Source: Bog-756 sp963806455 | Lineage (GTDB): Bacteria > Actinomycetota > Acidimicrobiia > Acidimicrobiales > RAAP-2 | Length of the DNA: 64,000 bases | NCBI GenBank assembly: GCA_963806455.1 | Contig: CAWDXZ010000001.1 | Span: 124,001 to 188,000 of the forward strand | Direction of reading: 5' to 3' | Part shown: positions 51,615-61,183 of the stretch, one piece after another | Layout of the letters: every line of letters begins with the position of its first letter | Numbering within the stretch: position 1 is the stretch's first letter | Position numbers and translations under genes: made by a program | The notes under the pieces: generated by a model | What the model was told of the DNA's origin: nothing | The model's input: only the letters and a program-made list of their open reading frames with translations | Database searches by the model: none

Positions 51615-51766
51615 TCGGAGGCTCCTCGGTCTGCCACCGGCCAGGCTGCCGGCGGTCATCGGGTGGCCATCGCCCACCCGGTGCCGGGCGGGCTCCTTGC
51701 GCAAACCCACCGGGCTGGTCTCGAATGGCACGGGGAGGCCGTGATGAGGGCAAGCGGATCGAAACC

Positions 51767-52654
51767 ATGAGCATCCTGTTCGCCCTCCTGGGTGCGTTCA
51801 GCCAGGCGCTCACCTCGGTGCTCCAACGGCTGGCCAACGTGATAGGTCACGAGAAGGACCGGTCGGCCTGGGCGACCACCAGGTACCTCCTCCGCCAGCC
51901 CATGTGGCTGCTCGGGATGGCCACCATGGGTGGGACCTTCATCTTCACGGCCCTCGCTCTCTATTTCGGCCAGTTGGCCACCGTGCAGCCCATCCTCGTC
52001 ACCGAGCTCATCTTCACCCTCGCCCTCAGGGTCCTGTGGCTCCGCGATCACATCGCCAGCCGGACCTGGGGCGCTGCCGCCCTGCTCTGCGCCGGACTGG
52101 GCGGCTTCCTGGTGGTCGCCAACCCCCAGGAGGGCCACGGTCACCCCACGTTCGCCAAGTGGGTCGTCGCTCTCGGGAGCCGCGGCATCGTCATCGCCGC
52201 GCTCCTCGTGCTCAGCCGATGGGGACCGCCCGCCCGCCGCGCCGCTCTGCTCGGGGCTTCGGCCGGCCTGGTGTGGGCCATCGATGCCGCCTTCGTCAAA
52301 GCCGCCACCGAGGTCCTGGCCCGTGACGGGTGGTCGGGCTTGTTCGTGCACTGGCCGGTCTACGGCGTGGTGGCCACCGGGGTACTCGGGACGGTCCTCC
52401 TGGAGTCCGCCTTCACCGCCGGACCCCTGGCCGCCTCCCAGTCGGCCCTGCTCATCGTGGACCCGCTGGCCAGTATCGCCATCGGGATCGAGCTCTTCGG
52501 TGAGCAGCTCAGGAGCTCCCCGGTGGCCATCTTCTCGGAGGTGGTCCTGCTGGGTGCGATGTTCATCGGCGTGGTGCTGCTCTCCCGGTGGGCCCCGCCG
52601 GACACGGAGGGCCGCCGCAAGCGGTCGCCCGACATCGTGCTGGGAGTGGGCTGA
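51767..52654 (+). CDS. DMT family transporter (EamA-like)
   Basis: A 295-residue integral membrane protein with about nine to ten hydrophobic segments. ALTSVLQRLAN, LATVQPILVTELIFTL and the second-half QSALLIVDPLASIAIGIELFGE resemble drug/metabolite transporters of the actinobacterial NIPA/EamA-like group. ATG 51767 is chosen because the hydrophobic first helix begins there; an upstream ATG at 51727 would add a polar extension. Substrate not predictable. Confidence 0.85.
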   Translation: MSILFALLGAFSQALTSVLQRLANVIGHEKDRSAWATTRYLLRQPMWLLGMATMGGTFIFTALALYFGQLATVQPILVTELIFTLALRVLWLRDHIASRTWGAAALLCAGLGGFLVVANPQEGHGHPTFAKWVVALGSRGIVIAALLVLSRWGPPARRAALLGASAGLVWAIDAAFVKAATEVLARDGWSGLFVHWPVYGVVATGVLGTVLLESAFTAGPLAASQSALLIVDPLASIAIGIELFGEQLRSSPVAIFSEVVLLGAMFIGVVLLSRWAPPDTEGRRKRSPDIVLGVG

Positions 52655-52864
52655 GCGAACCCGATCCGGTCAGGCCCGACGCACCGAAGCCCGCCGGCCG
52701 GGGTCGTCCCTCCGGGCCTCACCATCCGAGGATGCACGGTCGATGCTCGACCGTGCGTGGTCGGGGCGACACTCCTCGTAGAGAACGGTGGGAAATCCGC
52801 CCCAAACCCTGTGCAGCAGCCGCCGGCCTGGGTTACGGTCGCCCCCGGGTAGGAGGCGGTTCGG

Positions 52865-55771
52865 ATGGGGAAACAGTTCAGGTCGGTGGTAGCCGGGGTG
52901 GCGGCGCTCGCGATCGCCGCGGCCGCCTTCGTCACCTTGCCGGTCCTCGGTGCCGGTGCGGCCGGGGGCAACCCGGTATCGGTGACGCCGTACAGCGGGT
53001 TCAACTCGCTGCTCAGCCGGGCCCCCTACGTCACCGACCTGACCCAGACGTCCGCCGACGTGACATGGGCGAGCACCAACTCGACCGCCGGCACGTTGAA
53101 GTGGGGTACCGGGTCCAACTGCACGGCCAACACCGTCTCCGTCCCGCCGAACCTGCCGACGCTCGTCGGTGGCCCCTCGCCCACCAGCGCCACCAATCGT
53201 GACTTCACCGTCGTGTCCACGACCGAGTGGCAGTCGACGGTCCCGATCACCGGTCTTCAGGCGTCCACGACCTATTGCTACCGGGTCTATTCGTCCACTG
53301 GCACCGACCTGCTGGGCTCCAACTCGTCGCCGACCTTCACGACGCTGGCGGCGCCGGGCAGCAGCTCGGTCACCTTCGATGTCGTCGGCGACCTGGGTGA
53401 GACCTACTACTCCAGTGGGACAGAGTTCTCCGGACACCTCAACACCGACCAGGCCGCCATCGACTCCCTCATCGGGTCGTCGGGCGCCAGGTTCGTGGTC
53501 ACCGCCGGCGACGTCGCCTACAGCGGTGGCACCCAGAGCGACTACGGGGACCTGCAGCAGACAGGAACCGAAGTCAGTGACATGTTCGGCCCGTCCTACT
53601 GGCCGGAAACAGGTGGGTTGCCGACCTTCGGCAGTGTCGGCAACCACGGCCAGAACGTGGACAGCCTGCGTATCTGGCCGGAGTCGAGCACGGCCGCCGC
53701 GTCGGGGGGAGTGTACGCCTACGACTCCTATCCCGGCGGGGTGGACGGGACCCAACCGAGCAGTGCCCCAGACGAGTGGTACGCGTTCTCCACCGGAAGC
53801 GTGCGCCTCTACGTGCTCGACGCCGGGTGGGCGGACGGCAATGTGGGGACGGCCGACCACTACAAGGTGGACTACGACAACCACTGGGCACCGGGCTCGC
53901 CCGAGTACCAGTGGCTGGCGAACGATCTGGCCAGCCATCCCGGCGGGGTCAAGCTGGCCGTCTTCCACTTCCCGCTCCGTTCGGACAACTCGACCGAGTC
54001 GAGCGACACCTACCTCCAGAACAGCTCGGCCAACCCCAACGCCTCCACCAGCCTGGAAGCGCTGCTGGCAGCCAACGGGGTCTCGATCGCCTTCAACGGC
54101 CATGCCCACACCTACCAGCGCATCAACCCGCGGTCACCCGGGCAGATCACCAACTACGTCACCGGTGGCGGTGGCGGCGTCCTCGAGCCGGTGGGCAGCG
54201 GGTGCGCGAGCCTCTTCGGCAGCGCCAGTGTCTATGCCCTCGGCTGGAGCCCGAGTGGTGCCGGCCCGACCAGCGGCTCTGGGTCCAATTGCGGCGTCGG
54301 GAGCACCACACCCACATCCGCCGCGCAGGTGTACAACTTCTTGAAGGTGACCGTCACGGGGAGCACCATCGTCGTTGACCCGATCAACGCCGAGGGCCAG
54401 AGCTTCGACACTCAGACCTACACGGCCTCGGGCAACTCATCGACTCCTTCGACGCCGGGGATGGTCACCGCCTCGGCGACCTCCTCGACGTCGATCCAGG
54501 TCAGCTGGAATGCCTCGACCGAGACGGGCGGGACCATCACCGGCTACTCCGTGCTCCGCAAGGGCCCGGGCAGTACCTACGGTCAGCTGGCCACCCTGCC
54601 GGGCACGGCGACCAGCTTGGTGGATCCGACCATCCAACCGGGGACGCGGTTCACCTATGAGGTCATCGCCTCCGACAGCAAGAACCAAAGCTCATCGCCG
54701 GGAATCTCGAACTCCGTGGCGACCCCATCGATCCCGGGCAACGTGATTGCCAACGCGACGTCGCAGACGTCGGTTCAGCTGCAGTGGAATGCCGCCAGTG
54801 AGACCGGCGGCACCATCCAGTCGTACCAGATCGCCCGCAACGGCACCGTCATCAACACGGTCCCACCGTCGACCAGCTACACCGATACCACCGCGCAGCC
54901 GGGGACCAGCTACACCTATTCGGTCACCGCGGTCGACGGGATCGGCGCGCCGTCGACACCCGCCAACTCGAACTCGGTGACGACACCGGGCTCCCCTCAA
55001 CTGCCATTCAGCAATGCATGCATGAGCCACCTCCCGGCCGGCTCGGTAGTCGGGTCGGCGGCCCTCCCGAGCGGCGCCGGGTACTACCAGGTCGACTCGG
55101 CGGGTGACGTGGCGGCCTTCGGGGCGGCCACTTGCTACGGCGCCATGACCGGAACACCCCTCAACAAGCCCATCGTCGGCATGGCCGTCGACCCGGCCAC
55201 CGGGGGGTACTGGCTGGTGGCCACCGACGGCGGGATCTTCTCCTTCAACGCCCCCTTCTTCGGCTCCACCGGCAACATCGCCCTCAACAAGCCCGTCGTC
55301 GGCATGGCCCCGACCCCGAGCGGCGGGGGGTACTGGATGGTGGCCTCCGACGGTGGGGTGTTCACCTTCGGCAACAACCAGTTCTACGGTTCGACCGGCA
55401 ACATCGTCCTCAACAAGCCGGTGGTGGGCATGGCCGTCGACCCGGCCACCGGGGGGTACTGGCTGGTGGCCACCGACGGCGGGATCTTCTCCTTCAACGC
55501 CCCCTTCTACGGGTCGACCGGCGCCATCCGCCTGAACCAGCCCGTGGTGGGCATGGCCGCCGCCGCCGATGGCAGTGGCTACCGGCTCGTGGCCTCGGAC
55601 GGGGGGGTCTTCTGCTTCAACCTGCCCTTCTTCGGCTCGACCGGCAACATCCGGTTGAACCGGCCCATGGTGGCCGGCCTCAACGACAACGCCACCGGCG
55701 GGTACTGGCTGACCGCCTCCGACGGCGGCGTCTTCTCCTTCAACGCTCCGTTCCTCGGATCGGCCGCCTGA
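52865..55771 (+). CDS. Exported purple acid phosphatase-like metallophosphoesterase with FN3 and Acidimicrobiia repeats
   Basis: A 968-residue secreted protein. A signal peptide ends near residue 33, followed by an N-terminal FN3-like domain (45-165). The metallophosphatase domain (170-505) has VVGDLGE, TAGDVAYSGG, GSVGNHG, AVFHFP and FNGHAHTYQRI, the five metal-ligand blocks of purple acid phosphatases. Two FN3 domains follow (525-705), then five to six C-terminal repeats of about 42 residues (GGYWLVATDGGIFSF type) with GSTGN and LNKPVVGMA. GGAGG precedes ATG 52865. It probably releases phosphate outside the cell, with the repeats serving surface attachment. Confidence 0.9.
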   Translation: MGKQFRSVVAGVAALAIAAAAFVTLPVLGAGAAGGNPVSVTPYSGFNSLLSRAPYVTDLTQTSADVTWASTNSTAGTLKWGTGSNCTANTVSVPPNLPTLVGGPSPTSATNRDFTVVSTTEWQSTVPITGLQASTTYCYRVYSSTGTDLLGSNSSPTFTTLAAPGSSSVTFDVVGDLGETYYSSGTEFSGHLNTDQAAIDSLIGSSGARFVVTAGDVAYSGGTQSDYGDLQQTGTEVSDMFGPSYWPETGGLPTFGSVGNHGQNVDSLRIWPESSTAAASGGVYAYDSYPGGVDGTQPSSAPDEWYAFSTGSVRLYVLDAGWADGNVGTADHYKVDYDNHWAPGSPEYQWLANDLASHPGGVKLAVFHFPLRSDNSTESSDTYLQNSSANPNASTSLEALLAANGVSIAFNGHAHTYQRINPRSPGQITNYVTGGGGGVLEPVGSGCASLFGSASVYALGWSPSGAGPTSGSGSNCGVGSTTPTSAAQVYNFLKVTVTGSTIVVDPINAEGQSFDTQTYTASGNSSTPSTPGMVTASATSSTSIQVSWNASTETGGTITGYSVLRKGPGSTYGQLATLPGTATSLVDPTIQPGTRFTYEVIASDSKNQSSSPGISNSVATPSIPGNVIANATSQTSVQLQWNAASETGGTIQSYQIARNGTVINTVPPSTSYTDTTAQPGTSYTYSVTAVDGIGAPSTPANSNSVTTPGSPQLPFSNACMSHLPAGSVVGSAALPSGAGYYQVDSAGDVAAFGAATCYGAMTGTPLNKPIVGMAVDPATGGYWLVATDGGIFSFNAPFFGSTGNIALNKPVVGMAPTPSGGGYWMVASDGGVFTFGNNQFYGSTGNIVLNKPVVGMAVDPATGGYWLVATDGGIFSFNAPFYGSTGAIRLNQPVVGMAAAADGSGYRLVASDGGVFCFNLPFFGSTGNIRLNRPMVAGLNDNATGGYWLTASDGGVFSFNAPFLGSAA
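55181..55508. repeat. Near-identical 79-bp segments 249 bp apart in the phosphatase gene
   Basis: Bases 55181-55259 recur at 55430-55508 without mismatch inside the C-terminal repeat region. Two protein repeat units separate them. Exact DNA identity points to recent duplication or gene conversion. Confidence 0.8.
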
Positions 55772-55782
55772 TCGTTCGGTCC

Positions 55783-55797
55783 ACGGCGCGGCGCCGT
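55783..55797. terminator. Palindrome between convergent genes, possible terminator
   Basis: ACGGCGC-G-GCGCCGT is a perfect palindrome 12 bp after the phosphatase stop and 48 bp before the end of the convergent phosphoesterase gene. It lacks a real loop and a T tract, so a terminator role is only plausible. Confidence 0.35.
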
Positions 55798-55844
55798 TCT
55801 GGCCGAGCGCGGGCGGAACGGGCGACGAGGGTGGTCGAGGGAGG

Positions 55845-57338
55845 TTACGTGTCGTCCGAGCCCGACTCGGCCTGCGCCTTCTTCTGGGCGGTCGACAGTG
55901 CCGTCGCTGCTTGCGAGACCGTCTTCACCGGGTTCAAGCCGGCCGGGATACATCCGGTCAGCTGGGGCTGGTAGCAGAATGCCCCCCGGTAGTCGTAGGC
56001 GCTCGCATCACTGACGTTGAGGGCCGGCAGCCCGAACACGTGCTCCACGTAGGCCAGCGTGCCGGCGAAGGTCGTGGGGCCTGAGTCGGTGTAACCGAGC
56101 TTGGCATAGGGGCTCACGATGACCATTGGCACCCGGATGCCCCACGTGCTGTCGTATGCCAGCGGATTCACATGGTCGTAGAAGCAGCCGCAGTCGTCGT
56201 AGGCGATGAAGATGGCGGTCGACGGCCAGTCGGGACTGGCCTGGATGGCCGAGACGGTCTGACCGATGAAGTTGTCGCCCGTGCTCATGTCGTTGTTGTT
56301 GTGCTGGCTGTTGGCCGAGGTGGGCGTGACGATCGAGTACGAGGGGAGTCCACCCGAGGCGGCGTCACTGGTCAGCTGGGTAGCGGGCACCAGGTTGCTC
56401 CGCTGCGACGTGTAGAGGCACTCGACGAACGTGGGGCAGATGGCCCACTGCCATCCGGCCTCCGAGTAGGGACTGGTCGTGTTGGGAGGCGCCCCGTCCC
56501 CTCCGTAGATCTTCCAGCTCAATCCCTTTGCACCGAGCTCGTCGAAAATGGTCGGGACATAGGGCGCTTTGGCGCCCGTGTAGTTGGCCCAGTTCGGGCC
56601 CAAGCTCCCACTCGTGTCCGGTACGCAGGAAGGGACTAGGACCTTCTTGGGTCCCCACGGCGTCACCCTCCCGGAGTCGCAACCCCACCCGGACTTCAGG
56701 GCCACCGGTTGAGGGCCCGTCGGTGGGGAAGTGATCGGGTTCGTCCCGTAGAAGCCGTCCTGGTTGGCCGTGGCCCACACCAGATGACCGGCCCATGAGG
56801 GTGACGCGTAGGACTCGAACGTGCGGTCAGACACGGTGTAGTCCGTGGCCAGGGTGGAGAGATTGGGGATGCAGCTCCCCGCCGCGCATGGACCGGTCAA
56901 CGGGTCATATTGGGTGTAGCAGTTGCTGAGCTCGGCCGCGCAGTTGGGATCGAGGCTGAACCCGTCCATCTTCCCGTTGTCGATGTCCCGCTGTTGACCG
57001 ACCACGCTGTGATCGGCGAACGGGACGTAATCCGTCGCCGGGGCGAGGGGCACGGACATCCCGGTGTTGGTGAGGCCCTGGGTGGCACCGTCACAGTGGG
57101 CATCCTTGCCCGGGCGCTTGATCTGCCCACCGTCGACCTCGGTACAGAACTTCCCCAGGACGTTGTCGAAGCTGTGGTTCTCCTCGAGGATCACCACCAC
57201 GTGTCTGATGGGATTGGCGCTGGAGGTGGGAAGGGTCGCGGCCGAGGCAGTGGACAGCCCCAGGCCGGCACCGACCGTCGACATCCACCCGAATGCGCCG
57301 AACAAGATGGTGATTGCTGCCCTCCGTCGGATTCTCAT
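55845..57338 (-). CDS. Exported phosphoesterase (phospholipase C/AcpA family)
   Basis: A 497-residue secreted enzyme of the PF04185 family (phospholipase C and acid phosphatases): Arg-rich signal peptide ending near ASA-A (about residue 35), metal motif HVVVILEENHSFDN, SYASPSWAGHLVW, then STGDNFIGQ and AYDDCGCFYDHVNP with conserved Asp and His. ATG 57338 (MRIRRRAA) is preferred over ATG 57365. It is convergent with the purple acid phosphatase and divergent from the second repeat protein, making an extracellular phosphate-acquisition group. Confidence 0.9.
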   Translation of the reverse strand: MRIRRRAAITILFGAFGWMSTVGAGLGLSTASAATLPTSSANPIRHVVVILEENHSFDNVLGKFCTEVDGGQIKRPGKDAHCDGATQGLTNTGMSVPLAPATDYVPFADHSVVGQQRDIDNGKMDGFSLDPNCAAELSNCYTQYDPLTGPCAAGSCIPNLSTLATDYTVSDRTFESYASPSWAGHLVWATANQDGFYGTNPITSPPTGPQPVALKSGWGCDSGRVTPWGPKKVLVPSCVPDTSGSLGPNWANYTGAKAPYVPTIFDELGAKGLSWKIYGGDGAPPNTTSPYSEAGWQWAICPTFVECLYTSQRSNLVPATQLTSDAASGGLPSYSIVTPTSANSQHNNNDMSTGDNFIGQTVSAIQASPDWPSTAIFIAYDDCGCFYDHVNPLAYDSTWGIRVPMVIVSPYAKLGYTDSGPTTFAGTLAYVEHVFGLPALNVSDASAYDYRGAFCYQPQLTGCIPAGLNPVKTVSQAATALSTAQKKAQAESGSDDT

Positions 57339-57831
57339 GGCGCCTGCCCCGTTCCCCTCGGCCATAACCTTCGGGTACCTCGGTCTCTCATTTCGTTCGA
57401 AACAGATCGAAGCTGTAGGAATTCTTCGGAATCGGCACGCTCCGTGGCTTCGCTGCTGATGCACGCCATACCTTGTGGTGGACCCGAGTGCTCTCCCATG
57501 CGGCACATGATCGACCTGTCCGTCACGGGACGGATCACCTTCGTCGTCCATCCAGAGCGCCTACCGGGTGCCAATCGATCGCAGCCCGGGGACTGGCACC
57601 CGATCTCGGTACCGACCGGATCCTCGAGGTGCGACGGCGGTGACTGGACCACCTCGTGCGCTTAGATCTTCACCCTCCCGGGGTAGAACCGTCCGTCCGA
57701 CAATCCGGAAGTGGCGAAAACGGCTCGAATTGCTTTCGAGGAGAGCCGAGACGCACTAGTGTCCTGTCGCTGGTCAAGGTAGGAATCCATCCCATCGTTC
57801 AGGTGGATCGCGTGCTGGACAGGGGGTTGTC
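57339..57831. promoter_or_regulatory. 493-bp divergent intergenic region
   Basis: This region, less GC-rich than its surroundings, separates the phosphoesterase and the repeat-protein gene and should contain both promoters. The repeat-protein gene has AGGGGG 6 nt before its ATG. A possible weak -35/-10 arrangement (TTGCTT near 57730, TAGTGT near 57758) lies about 70 bp upstream. I see no gene, and no regulator site I can name. Confidence 0.5.
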
Positions 57832-59739
57832 ATGAGACATCGTGTGAACCGGTTGATCGCCGTCGGCGCCGCGTCGGTGGCGGCGGTCGCGACGTTTGCC
57901 GTATTCGTTCCTGCGGCCTACGCCGCCACCCTCACTCAGGTCGCACCGACGACGGGGACAGCCATGCCAGCGACCTCTGCCGCATTCACGTCTCAGCTGA
58001 ACGTGACAGGGAACGTCGGCTCGGTGACCTACACGCAGCTGACGGGAGGGCCGCTACTCACTGTTTCATCTGGTGGTCTCGTCACCACCAATGGGACCCT
58101 TTCAGTGGGGAGCTATCAAGCGACCGGTAGCACCGCGGACACCGCCACTCCTCCCAACGCGGGTACATTCACTTTCACACTGACGGTGAGCGCCGGCGCC
58201 ATAACGCAGACAGCACCAACCTCGGGCTCGGTATCAGCCAGCGCCTCTGCCTCCTTCACCGATCAGCTGAATACGACAGGTGGTATCGGTGTCGTCACCT
58301 TCGCCCAGACAACGGGCTCACAGCTGAACGTCTCGGGGACAGGACGTGTCTCCACCACTGGAGCCTTGGGGGCCGGCAATTACACCGCCACTGGTACCAC
58401 CAGTGACCCCTCCGGTGACCGGGGTACGTTCACCTACACCCTGACCGTCATCGCCATAACGCAGACAGCACCAACCTCGGGCTCGATATCAGCCAGCGCC
58501 TCTGCCTCCTTCACCGATCAGCTGAATACGACAGGTGGTATCGGTGTTGTCACCTTCGCCCAGACAACGGGCTCACAGCTGAACGTCTCGGGGACAGGAC
58601 ATGTCTCCACCACTGGAGCCTTGGGGGCGGGCAATTACACCGCCACCGGTACCACCAGCGACCCCTCCGGTGACTCGGGTACGTTCACCTACACCCTGAC
58701 CGTCATCAGCGTCCCGGGCCAACCGCAGGGCGTCTCGGCCCAGGGGCAGTTCCAGAGCGCCAAGGTCCACTGGTCGGCACCGACCTTCGACGGGGGAAGT
58801 CCCATCACCGGGTACCTCGTCACGTGCTCGAACGGGTCCTCGATCGTGGTCGGCAACGTGACCAGCGCAGTGGTGGGCAACCTGACGAACGGCATCTCCT
58901 ATACCTTCCAGGTGGCGGCCATCAACGCCCTGGGTCTCGGGCCCATCTCTCTGCCGTCCACCCCGGTCTCCCCCTTCGCCGCCGGCTACTGGCTGGTGGC
59001 CTCCGACGGCGGGATCTTCACCTTCGGTCCGAACCAGCCCTTCTTCGGCTCGACCGGCGGCACTCCGCTCAACAAGCCGATCGTCGGCATGGCCGTGACG
59101 CCCGATGGTGGCGGCTACTGGCTCGTCGCCTCCGACGGCGGAATCTTCACCTTCGGCGATGCCGGCTTCTTCGGCTCGACCGGGAACATCAACCTCAACA
59201 AGCCGATCGTCGGCATGGCCGTGACCAAGGACGGCAACGGCTACTGGCTCGTCGCCTCCGACGGCGGGATCTTTGCCTATGGGGACGCGAAGTTCCACGG
59301 CTCCATGGGGGGTAAGCCCTTGAACAAGCCGATCGTGGGCATGGCGGCCACGCCGCAGAGCAACGGCTACTGGCTCGTCGCCTCCGACGGCGGGATCTTC
59401 TCGTTCGGCTCGGCCCAGTTCTACGGGTCCACCGGCAACATCAACCTCAACAAGCCCATCGTCGACATCGCCGTCAGTCCGTCTGGCTCCGGCTACTGGA
59501 TGGTGGCCTCGGACGGCGGGATCTTCGCCTTCGGCGACGCTCCGTTCTACGGATCGACCGGGGGTACGCCCCTCAACAAGCCGATCGTGGGGATGTCTCT
59601 GACCCCGAGGAATGACGGCTACTGGCTCGTCGCCTCCGACGGTGGGATCTTCTCGTTCGGCGCCGCCACCTTCTACGGGTCCACCGGGGCGAAGGCGCTC
59701 AACATGCCGATCGTCGGCATGGGCGCCATGCCCGGGTAG
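57832..59739 (+). CDS. Secreted repeat protein: Ig/cadherin-like repeats, FN3 and Acidimicrobiia C-terminal repeats
   Basis: A 635-residue secreted protein with a signal peptide cleaved near AYA-A (residue 32). Three beta-sandwich repeats of about 85 residues follow (TQTAPTSGS...GTFTYTLTV), two of them nearly identical, then an FN3 domain (295-380) and six to seven 42-residue repeats of GYWLVASDGGIFTFGDA plus FFGSTG and LNKPIVGMA. The latter match the C-terminus of the purple acid phosphatase at 52865-55771. No enzyme domain is present; an adhesin or surface-layer scaffold role is inferred. Confidence 0.85.
   Translation: MRHRVNRLIAVGAASVAAVATFAVFVPAAYAATLTQVAPTTGTAMPATSAAFTSQLNVTGNVGSVTYTQLTGGPLLTVSSGGLVTTNGTLSVGSYQATGSTADTATPPNAGTFTFTLTVSAGAITQTAPTSGSVSASASASFTDQLNTTGGIGVVTFAQTTGSQLNVSGTGRVSTTGALGAGNYTATGTTSDPSGDRGTFTYTLTVIAITQTAPTSGSISASASASFTDQLNTTGGIGVVTFAQTTGSQLNVSGTGHVSTTGALGAGNYTATGTTSDPSGDSGTFTYTLTVISVPGQPQGVSAQGQFQSAKVHWSAPTFDGGSPITGYLVTCSNGSSIVVGNVTSAVVGNLTNGISYTFQVAAINALGLGPISLPSTPVSPFAAGYWLVASDGGIFTFGPNQPFFGSTGGTPLNKPIVGMAVTPDGGGYWLVASDGGIFTFGDAGFFGSTGNINLNKPIVGMAVTKDGNGYWLVASDGGIFAYGDAKFHGSMGGKPLNKPIVGMAATPQSNGYWLVASDGGIFSFGSAQFYGSTGNINLNKPIVDIAVSPSGSGYWMVASDGGIFAFGDAPFYGSTGGTPLNKPIVGMSLTPRNDGYWLVASDGGIFSFGAATFYGSTGAKALNMPIVGMGAMPG
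58198..58707. repeat. Two near-identical tandem 255-bp repeats
   Basis: Bases 58198-58452 and 58453-58707 are in-frame tandem copies encoding 85-residue beta-sandwich repeats; only a handful of bases differ (for example GGCTCGGTATC against GGCTCGATATC). A third, diverged copy precedes them. The identity indicates a recent expansion. Confidence 0.88.
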
Positions 59740-59762
59740 GAACCTCCACCCGGACTACCGAC

Positions 59763-59779
59763 CGGGCCGGTGCGGCCCG
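59763..59779. terminator. Candidate bidirectional terminator hairpin
   Basis: CGGGCC-GGTGC-GGCCCG, a 6-bp GC stem with a 5-nt loop, fills the gap between the convergent repeat-protein and photolyase genes. No T tract. Confidence 0.45.
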
Positions 59780-61181
59780 CTACGCGTCGAGGCGCCGAGC
59801 CTCGGCGAAGCGGGCCAGTGCCTCGTGGCGCTCGGTGGCGTGGTCGACCAGGGGGCCGGGATAGGCACCGCGGGCCGACGCCGACCCTCCGGTCGCCTGG
59901 TCGACAGGGGCCAGCTCGTCCACGTAGCGACTGACGTAGGCGCCCGTCCGGGTCGAACCGCTCCTGTTGCCGTCTGGGGTTGAGCACCCGGTGGAACGGG
60001 GCGGCATCGGTGCCCGTGCCCGCCACCCATTGCCAACCGTGCTGGTTCGAGGCCAGATCGCCGTCGACGAGGTGCCACATGAACCACCGGGCCCCGAGGC
60101 GCCAATCGATATGGAGGTCCTTCACCAGGAAGCTGGCCGTGACCATTCGTACCCGGTTGTGCATCCAACCCTCCGACAGCAGCTGGCGCATGCCGGCGTC
60201 GACCAGCGGGTAGCCGGTCGTCCCGGTCGCCCACGCTGCGAACCGATCCCGGGCTCCCTCACCGGTGTCCCAGCGCAGGCGGTCCCCGAAGGCCAGGAGC
60301 GGTCTCCGCGCCGAGGCGGGCCGGTGCCAGAGCACGTCGGCGTAGAACTCGCGCCAGGCCAGCTCGGTCCGCAGGCGCTCGGGTCCCGGTTCCGGCCCCA
60401 GCTGGGCCAAGGCACGGCGCGGGTGGAGGCACCCGAAGCGCAGGTAGGGCGAGAGGCCCGAGGTGCCCCCTGCCGCCGGCAGGTCCCGGTCGTGCTGGTA
60501 GTCGGCCAGCGGCCCGGCCACGAAGCGCTCGAGACGCTCCCACGCCGCCCCCGGGCCCGCTTGCGGAAGGCTGGCGGAGGGTCCGAGGGGGAGTCCCTCC
60601 CACCACTCGGGGAGTCCGTGGGACCCCGGTGTGGCCCGTCCGGCCTCCAGGTCCACCCGGCTCCGGTCCTGACCGAGGTGCCGGTAGCGCACGGAGGGAG
60701 CGGGAGAGGGGCCCGGCCACCCCGTCGCCTCCCAGGCCCGCCGGTACGCGGTGAACACCTTGAACGGGGTGCCCGCCTGGTTGCGCACCCGGCCCGGGGC
60801 GACGGCGTAGTTGGAATCCACCGTGGTCAACCGGCGGCCGTCGGCCGACAGGGCCCTCGCCACCGCCGCATCGCGGGTCGTGCCATAGGGCCCGAAGTCG
60901 GCGGTGGCGGTCACCACACTGGCTCCGGCCTCGGCCGCCACGGCCGGGACGATGCGGGCCGGGTCGCCACTGCGCACCACCAACGCCCCTCCGAGCTCGG
61001 CATCGAGGGCTCCCAGGGCGGCGTTGAGGTAGCGCCGCCGGTTCGGCCCGGCCGGCCCGAGGAGGGCGGGGTCGGCGACGAAGAGGGGGACGACCCCGTC
61101 GGGCCCGGCCTCGCCGGCGGCCCGTAGGGCGGGCAGGTCGTCGAGTCGGAGGTCCCGCCGGAACCAGAGGACCGCCCTCAT
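59780..61181 (-). CDS. phrB: Deoxyribodipyrimidine photolyase, frameshifted near the C-terminus
   Basis: A class I cryptochrome/photolyase that repairs UV pyrimidine dimers with light and FADH2. It starts VLWFRRDLRLDD, and the FAD domain has GLSPYLRFGCLHPRRAL, ELAWREFYADVLWHRP, TGYPLVDAGMRQL, GWMHNRVRM and SNQHGWQWVAGTG. The frame is lost at RFDPDG: as written it runs on to 59673 with Arg/Pro-rich nonsense, while the expected ending AYVSRYVDELAP...DHATERHEALARF lies in the next frame and stops at 59780. One G fewer in the coding-strand GGG (plus-strand CCC 59943-59945) restores it. It is the last gene of a coupled operon, 2 nt after the preceding stop. Confidence 0.87.
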
Positions 61182-61183
61182 GA

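Noticed and set aside
57339..57831. Possible small gene or RNA in the divergent gap
   Set aside because: Plus-strand frames there lack a ribosome site and family resemblance; no RNA secondary-structure family was recognisable by eye.
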